Shown here: positions 43,537 to 48,188 of the stretch, piece by piece
Layout: each line of letters starts with the position of its first letter
Position numbering within the stretch: the first letter of the stretch is position 1
From: a virus
Length of the DNA: 48,188 bases
IMG/VR virus record: IMGVR_UViG_3300020347_000007
Coordinates: 1-48,188 of that record
Direction: 5' to 3' (one strand)
Notes under the pieces: generated by a model
Told to the model about the DNA's origin: nothing
Seen by the model: only the letters and a program-made list of their open reading frames with translations
Database searches by the model: none
Translations under genes and position numbers: made by a program

Positions 43537-46200
43537 ATGTTCGGTCTTTTCGGATATCCTGTGATGACTAGTTTTAAGAGCGAGCTGTGGGATGGCACTG
43601 CCAATTACCTTATCCTTGCAGGTGGCGGTGGAGGCGGTGGTGTTATCGACGGCGGCGGAGGTGCTGGCGGTTATCGTACATCATGGGGAACTGGCACTGA
43701 CGGCACTGGCGGAAACTCTGGTGGATTAAGTTCTTTAGAAACTGCTTTGATTATGACTAGCGGAACTGCTTACTCTATTACTGTAGGTCAAGGTGGGCAA
43801 GGTGGTCTAGGTTGGAATTCATCTGCTAATTTACGAGGCCATAAAGGTAGAACCTCTAGCATTTCAGGAAGTGATATCACTACTGTAACAACAGTTGGCG
43901 GTGGTGGCGGTAAAGGTTTTAACTATACCGGAAGTACTGAAAGGGATGGTGGATCAGGCGGTGGTGGCGCTTATCCTGCGGCTGGCGGGTCTAGGCATGG
44001 TTCAGGAACTACTGGAGAAGGCTTTAGTGGTGGTACTGTAACTGTTGATGTAGGCGGTGGTGGTGGCGGTGCAGGTGGCGCTGGTGCTGGATCAACATCT
44101 ACTGCATCGGCTGGAGACGGCGGCGTTGGCCTTGCTTCTACAATTACCGGAACCTTAGTATCTAGAGCTGGCGGTGGTGGTGGTGGTATTCGTGCTAGTA
44201 GCGGCACAGATAATGGCATTGGAGTTGCTGGTGGTGGTGATGGTGGCGTTAACTCTGTTACACGTCTTTCATATGGCACCGTTACAACTGTGGCAGCAAC
44301 ATCAGGTAGACCTCAATATGGCGGTGGCGGCGGTGGTGCTGGATACAATGCTGCATCGTCTACAATAAGTACAGGTGGTAATGGTGGCTCTGGTAATGTT
44401 ATTTTAAGACTTCCTAAAGAGGCAAATTACAATGCTACCAAGTTGGCACACGACGTAAGCTCTGCTAGTAACTGCACAGCATCTTATCTGAACACACGTG
44501 TATACACAGCCGATGCTAATTTTGGTGATGTAGTTCTACTCATGGATGGCACTTCGACAACCACCGACTTATCAATTCAAAACCAGACAGTAACGGAAAC
44601 CGGCAGCGACACCGCTTTATCTAATGAGACTGACCCGTTCGGGAACACCGTGGACGTTCTCGACTTTAACAGAGCAGCAGGGACTGCAATCACCGGTATT
44701 CAGGTATCCAATTCACCAATCCCGTTTGGCAACAGTCCGTTCACCATTGAGATGTTTGTAAAACTAGACGCATTGGATGACGCACAATTCCTCTACTCTG
44801 ATCGAACCAGCGACGCCAGTAAAACCTTTGTTTTATTTCGGGTGGAATCAAGCGGAAAACTAAGGTTTTTTAAGGACAGCGTTGTTGGGGGAAATCTAGA
44901 GGGAACTACAGTCCTTTCTGCTGGCACTTGGTATCATGTCGCCCTGACATATGACGGGTCCACCATACGAATGTTTGTAGATGGCGATGAAGACGCCACC
45001 AGTACCCAGTCATTGACGTTCAATTCTAATGTCAATCCTGTTTTAGGGTACGACCCGTCATCAACTTCAAGTGCAGCTAATTACTATGCCGGTCAGCTAA
45101 CAGGACAGATGACGCAAGTTCGAGTTACCAAAGGCGTCGCTCGGTATACTGCTAACTTCACCCCGCCTACCTCTGCATTACCTAACCCAACCATGACAGG
45201 TGGTGACCATGTTATCTCGTTTAATGTAGCAACAGAAACATCACATCCCGGAGATGCATCTAACAATGACGGCACAATTACATGGACACCGATTATGTCT
45301 CCAAGGTCCGTTATCTCTGGCTCTGAGTTCCTGCTTGTTGGTGGTGGCGGTGGCGGCGGACAGGGTTCGGTCGGCCCCGGCGGAGGTGGCGCTGGAGGTA
45401 TGGTTGTTGGAACCAATCAATCTCTCTTAACTGGAAACTCATATTCTGTTGTCATTGGCGCAGGTGGTGTTACTCAATCAAACGGCGCTAACTCGACTTT
45501 CAACTTCAATTCTCTTACCGCAACAGGTGGTGGTCGAGGCGGCGCTTGGTATGCCTACAACAATGTTGATGCTGGTCAATCTGGCGGTTCCGGTGGTGGA
45601 GGTGCATCTGGTGCAGGCACCGGCACTAAGGCTGGTGGATCGGGTAATCAAAATAGTTACCCGTCCCTTACTAACATAACAGGTTACGGTAACAATGGTG
45701 CCAACGCATCTCAATATAATGGAGGCTACTTTGCCAGTGGCGGCGGTGGCGCTGGTGGTAATGGTACTTCTGGTAGTGGTTCTAATCATACAGCAGGTAA
45801 TGGCGGTGCTGGTGAACAATGGGCTGTGGATTTACAGTATTACGCTGGCGGTGGGGGTGGCAATGCTTACATCCCTAACGCCGAAGGTGGCACTGCAACC
45901 GGAGGGAATGGTGGTACTGGTGGCGGTGGAACGGGACGACTCAGACAACAAAACAGCATTAACAACCGAGAAGCAACGCCGGGCACTGTTAATACTGGTG
46001 GCGGCGGTGGCGGCGGTGAAAGTGGTGGCTCCGGCGTGTTCAAAATCTGGATACCTGTTGCTAACTACACCAGCTATGTTCTCGGTTCGGAACTAACCGA
46101 AAGTGCAACTCAGCAGGTCACATATAACAGCGTTGATGGCACATTAATTACTATCACTGCAAGCACTGGCACATCCACAAATACGATTACGTTTCAATGA
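43537..46200 (+). CDS. Glycine-rich / LamG / glycine-rich adhesin, module 2
   Basis: 887 residues in three parts. Residues 20-295 and 595-865 are polyglycine domains (YLILAGGGGGGGVIDGGGG and EFLLVGGGGGGGQGSVGPG) of the polyglycine-sandwich adhesin type. Between them, about 325-550, is a LamG/concanavalin-like lectin: FGDVVLLMDGTS, SPFTIEMFVKLDALDDAQFL, GTWYHVALTYDGSTIRMFVD, and AGQLTGQMTQVRVTKGVARY. The LamG part uses GC-ending and CGN codons unlike nearby fibre genes, suggesting recent acquisition. Likely receptor binding to a glycan. The start two bases after the connector stop has no strong ribosome site, so coupling is likely. Confidence 0.75.
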   Translation: MFGLFGYPVMTSFKSELWDGTANYLILAGGGGGGGVIDGGGGAGGYRTSWGTGTDGTGGNSGGLSSLETALIMTSGTAYSITVGQGGQGGLGWNSSANLRGHKGRTSSISGSDITTVTTVGGGGGKGFNYTGSTERDGGSGGGGAYPAAGGSRHGSGTTGEGFSGGTVTVDVGGGGGGAGGAGAGSTSTASAGDGGVGLASTITGTLVSRAGGGGGGIRASSGTDNGIGVAGGGDGGVNSVTRLSYGTVTTVAATSGRPQYGGGGGGAGYNAASSTISTGGNGGSGNVILRLPKEANYNATKLAHDVSSASNCTASYLNTRVYTADANFGDVVLLMDGTSTTTDLSIQNQTVTETGSDTALSNETDPFGNTVDVLDFNRAAGTAITGIQVSNSPIPFGNSPFTIEMFVKLDALDDAQFLYSDRTSDASKTFVLFRVESSGKLRFFKDSVVGGNLEGTTVLSAGTWYHVALTYDGSTIRMFVDGDEDATSTQSLTFNSNVNPVLGYDPSSTSSAANYYAGQLTGQMTQVRVTKGVARYTANFTPPTSALPNPTMTGGDHVISFNVATETSHPGDASNNDGTITWTPIMSPRSVISGSEFLLVGGGGGGGQGSVGPGGGGAGGMVVGTNQSLLTGNSYSVVIGAGGVTQSNGANSTFNFNSLTATGGGRGGAWYAYNNVDAGQSGGSGGGGASGAGTGTKAGGSGNQNSYPSLTNITGYGNNGANASQYNGGYFASGGGGAGGNGTSGSGSNHTAGNGGAGEQWAVDLQYYAGGGGGNAYIPNAEGGTATGGNGGTGGGGTGRLRQQNSINNREATPGTVNTGGGGGGGESGGSGVFKIWIPVANYTSYVLGSELTESATQQVTYNSVDGTLITITASTGTSTNTITFQ

Positions 46201-46206
46201 TAAATA
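46199..46206 (+). promoter_or_regulatory. Possible degenerate late promoter for module 3
   Basis: GATAAATA, one base from TATAAATA, in the 31-base gap before 46232. Relaxed NATAAATA late boxes are known in cyanophages, so it may be functional. Confidence 0.4.
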
Positions 46207-46231
46207 TGTTACAAAGAACAGGTAATAAAAA

Positions 46232-46657
46232 ATGAGTACATTAGCAACTACAAATCTAAAGAATCCGTCATCAGGCACAAACAATATTGAGCTTGAGACT
46301 AATGGAGATGTGACTGCTACTGGCAGTATAAGTGATAGCGTCAGTGATGTGAGAACACCACGCTTTACAGAGATTACTTCCGATTCAACTATTTCTAACG
46401 AAGGCGTATATAAACTAACGAGTGGTGTTTCGACCATCACTCTGGGCGCTCCTGCTATCGGCACAGTCATGGCAGTTTATAACAACTCGACTAGTTCTGT
46501 AACCCTAGAGGATGGTGCTACGGTAACATCTATGAGACTTGGTGCTGATAACAACGACACACACAATAACACCTTGACGTTAGGCGCTAGGTCTATGACA
46601 ACAATCACGTTTATTGCTTCTAATACGTGCGTTGTTACAGGAACGGATGTAAGCTAA
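46232..46657 (+). CDS. Small beta-rich connector protein, module 3
   Basis: 141 residues. The second half (GVYKLTSGVSTITLGAPAIG, VYNNSTSSVTLEDGATVT, NTLTLGARSMTTITFIASN) aligns by eye with the 41869 protein and ends TGTDVS. It precedes the third adhesin with a TAATG overlap. Role as adaptor inferred. Confidence 0.65.
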   Translation: MSTLATTNLKNPSSGTNNIELETNGDVTATGSISDSVSDVRTPRFTEITSDSTISNEGVYKLTSGVSTITLGAPAIGTVMAVYNNSTSSVTLEDGATVTSMRLGADNNDTHNNTLTLGARSMTTITFIASNTCVVTGTDVS

Positions 46658-47604
46658 TGAGCTCTATTCTTCTCGCTACCACTAATGTGTTTGGTTCCAG
46701 TGTAGGTGTAGGCGGTATTGAAAGTGATATAAATGTTAGTGGTCAAAGATACCGTGTCCATGTATTTACGTCTTCTGGCACGTTCTCTGTACCTAATGGT
46801 AATTTATCCGACGTAGAATATCTAGTGATTGCCGGTGGTGGTGGCGGCGGTGGAGGATTTTATCAGCACGCCGCAGGTGGTGGATCTGGTGCTGGAGGAT
46901 ATAGATCTAGTATTTCCGGAGAAAACTCTGGTGGCGGAAGTACGGCTGAATCTAAATTATCTCTGAGCGATGGATCATCTTACGCCGTTACAATAGGAGC
47001 AGGTGCAGCAGGTGGTACTGGAACCTCTACTGCTCATACCAATGGTGGTAATACAACTTTTCATACTATCACTAGCCTAGGAGGTGGTAGAGGTGGTAAA
47101 TGGAATGGCACTACCGGTGGCACTTCTACTAGCGGAGGATCTGGAGGAGGGGCTGAGAACAGTCAAAATCCCGGACATTTAACAGCATCTGCTGGAACAT
47201 CTGGTCAAGGATATGCAGGAGGTAACGGTCAAGTTTATGCAGGAGGTGACAACACATCTGCTGGCGGTGGTGGAGGAGCAGGTTCTGTTGGTGCTGCCGG
47301 TGCAAGTGTAACGGGTGGTGTAGGTGGAGCCGGAGGCAGTGGCGTAGCAAGTTCTATAACCGGAAGCTCTGTCACCCGTGCTGGTGGCGGAGGAGGTGGT
47401 AGTGGATCCACAACTACTGGAGGTTCTGGAGGTTCTGGCGGCGGAGGTGCTGGTGGATACGAAGGGGGGTCTGCTGCTCTTAGAAATGGTGATAACGGTC
47501 AAGCAAATACCGGAAGTGGCGGGGGTGGTGGCTGTGCGACCACCGTAAATACTACTGGTGGCTCGGGTGGCTCAGGAATAGTAATTATAAGGTATAGAAT
47601 ATAA
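46657..47604 (+). CDS. Glycine-rich adhesin, module 3
   Basis: 315 residues from the ATG at 46657; an in-frame ATG at 46627 would overlap the connector by 31 bases, and the TAATG start is more likely. After YRVHVFTSSGTFSVPNGN, a common opening of glycine-rich phage adhesins, comes EYLVIAGGGGGGGGFYQHAA, LSLSDGSSYAVTIGAGAAGG, TSLGGGRGGKW and further polyglycine to a SGIVIIRYRI end. The pattern closely follows the two glycine-rich parts of the module 2 adhesin. It likely forms a polyglycine-sandwich tip that determines host range. Confidence 0.75.
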   Translation: MSSILLATTNVFGSSVGVGGIESDINVSGQRYRVHVFTSSGTFSVPNGNLSDVEYLVIAGGGGGGGGFYQHAAGGGSGAGGYRSSISGENSGGGSTAESKLSLSDGSSYAVTIGAGAAGGTGTSTAHTNGGNTTFHTITSLGGGRGGKWNGTTGGTSTSGGSGGGAENSQNPGHLTASAGTSGQGYAGGNGQVYAGGDNTSAGGGGGAGSVGAAGASVTGGVGGAGGSGVASSITGSSVTRAGGGGGGSGSTTTGGSGGSGGGGAGGYEGGSAALRNGDNGQANTGSGGGGGCATTVNTTGGSGGSGIVIIRYRI

Positions 47605-48002
47605 TGTCACATTACGCAAAAGTAAATGAAGGTGAAGTACTAAACGTAATAGTAGCTGAGCCTGAGTTTTTTAATTCCTTTGTTGACTCATCTCCCGGTG
47701 AGTGGATAAAGACTAGTTATAATATGCGGGGAGGAGTTTATTATGATCCTCAAACTAGACAGCCTGTAGCTGATCAATCCATTATTAACGGTGATGAAGC
47801 TAGGATGAGAAAAAACTATGCAGTGCCGGGTGGTCATTACGACAAACAACTAGACGCATTTTACGGACCACAACCATATCCTAGTTGGGTACTTAACACA
47901 GAATCATTTTTATGGGAACCCCCCGTAGCTCATCCTGATGATGGTAATTTTTATTTATGGGATGAAGAAACGCAGTCTTGGCATCAAGTAACAGAGGAAT
48001 AG
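47604..48002 (+). CDS. Conserved marine phage protein, unknown function
   Basis: 132 residues. HYAKVNEGEVLNVIVAEPEF, PGEWIKTSYNMRGGVYYDP, RKNYAVPGGHYD, and YPSWVLNTESFLWEPPV form a pattern I recognise as common beside fibre genes of marine phages, without a proven function. The alternating Trp/Tyr/Pro blocks suggest a compact beta protein, possibly a fibre assembly helper or a decoration. TAATG overlap with the glycine-rich adhesin ties it to the adhesin block. Confidence 0.7.
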   Translation: MSHYAKVNEGEVLNVIVAEPEFFNSFVDSSPGEWIKTSYNMRGGVYYDPQTRQPVADQSIINGDEARMRKNYAVPGGHYDKQLDAFYGPQPYPSWVLNTESFLWEPPVAHPDDGNFYLWDEETQSWHQVTEE

Positions 48003-48028
48003 GAATAAGTGATTGGTTTTTGTTGCAG

Positions 48029-48036
48029 TATAAATA
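48029..48036 (+). promoter_or_regulatory. T4-type late promoter for gp16
   Basis: Exact TATAAATA in the 67-base gap after 48002, 33 bases before the ATG at 48070. It begins the DNA-packaging operon. Confidence 0.75.
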
Positions 48037-48069
48037 GCATCATATACACAATAACCTGCTGGACATATT

Positions 48070-48188
48070 ATGAATGAAATAGTTCCAAAGAAAGATATTC
48101 CTGAGAGTGTCCATTCTAGTTATGATGAAGACCTAGACCTTATCCGTTCTACTCTTAGGTCATTACTTCTATCTGGTGAAGAAGGTCT
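48070..48188 (+). CDS. gp16: Terminase small subunit gp16 (partial, 3' end outside window)
   Basis: The frame opens at 48070 and runs off the window after about 39 codons. SYDEDLDLIRSTLRSLLLSG resembles the N-terminal helix of T4-like small terminases (D-x-D-x-x-x-x-R/T-x-x-L), and the position after the neck genes agrees with T4, where gp16 and gp17 follow gp15. The small subunit forms a ring that regulates the gp17 packaging motor. With only the N-terminus visible the call rests on motif plus synteny. Confidence 0.65.
   Translation, partial: MNEIVPKKDIPESVHSSYDEDLDLIRSTLRSLLLSGEEG

Noticed and set aside
45478-45819. Thr-rich minus-strand open frame opposite the glycine-rich region
   Set aside because: Antisense of GGN glycine codons; similar frames appear opposite every polyglycine stretch.
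48003-48069. Possible terminator or small RNA before gp16
   Set aside because: Apart from the late promoter box I found no convincing stem-loop with a T run or other RNA structure.
1-48188. Firm assignment as cyanophage or pelagiphage
   Set aside because: Structural genes of these groups are too similar to separate by eye, and no host-specific metabolic gene is in the window.

Overview
The window is a late (virion structural) region of a T4-like contractile-tailed phage, almost certainly from a marine lineage (a cyanophage or pelagiphage relative). The order of recognisable T4 homologues supports this: gp4 diverging from a tail-tube cap, then gp53, hub, gp5 OB, gp25, gp6, gp8, gp13, gp14, gp15 and the start of gp16. 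T4 uses essentially the same order. Several fibre proteins carry sequence styles I associate with marine T4-like phages. The DNA is AT-rich and uses mainly AGA for arginine. Genes are packed head to tail with ATGA or TAATG overlaps, and exact T4 late promoter boxes (TATAAATA) stand at most of the real intergenic gaps. The host cannot be decided from this window: no photosynthesis or other host-diagnostic gene is present. I see no tRNA, CRISPR array, insertion sequence or homing endonuclease.

Layout. 1-230 is the 5' part of a minus-strand head-completion nuclease (gp4-like), divergent from everything else. 269-9250 is the central baseplate and cell-wall penetration cassette: tube cap, gp53 wedge, hub, and what looks like a T4 gp5 broken into separate genes. 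That set is an OB-fold protein, a CHAP/NlpC-like peptidase, an AmpD-like amidase, and a beta-helix needle with a muramidase-like C-terminal domain. 9278-15096 is the outer wedge (gp25, gp6, a gp7-position protein, a small fibre, gp8). 15112-21820 holds a 1749-residue baseplate/fibre-base protein and two partners. 21843-23647 is a more AT-rich insert with a coiled-coil protein, a 2OG-Fe(II) oxygenase-like protein and a GT-A glycosyltransferase. 23664-35817 is a run of long and short fibre proteins, including a glycine-rich protein with an embedded blue-copper (cupredoxin) domain. 35827-38357 is the neck and sheath terminator (gp13, gp14, gp15).

38366-48002 is a second adhesin block lying between gp15 and gp16, which are neighbours in T4. 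It starts with a 1167-residue fibre full of histidine-containing repeats. Three consecutive two-gene modules follow, each a small beta-rich connector ending in Val-Ser and then an adhesin: fibrinogen/intelectin-like, glycine-rich plus LamG plus glycine-rich, and glycine-rich. A conserved 132-residue protein closes the block. A late promoter at 48029 then starts the terminase small subunit (gp16), cut by the window end.

Together the genes build the baseplate, puncture device, neck and a large set of host-recognition fibres. The most unusual parts are the split gp5 with three wall-degrading activities, the oxygenase plus glycosyltransferase insert inside the fibre cluster, the cupredoxin domain in a fibre, and the three repeated connector-adhesin modules carrying different lectin-like folds.
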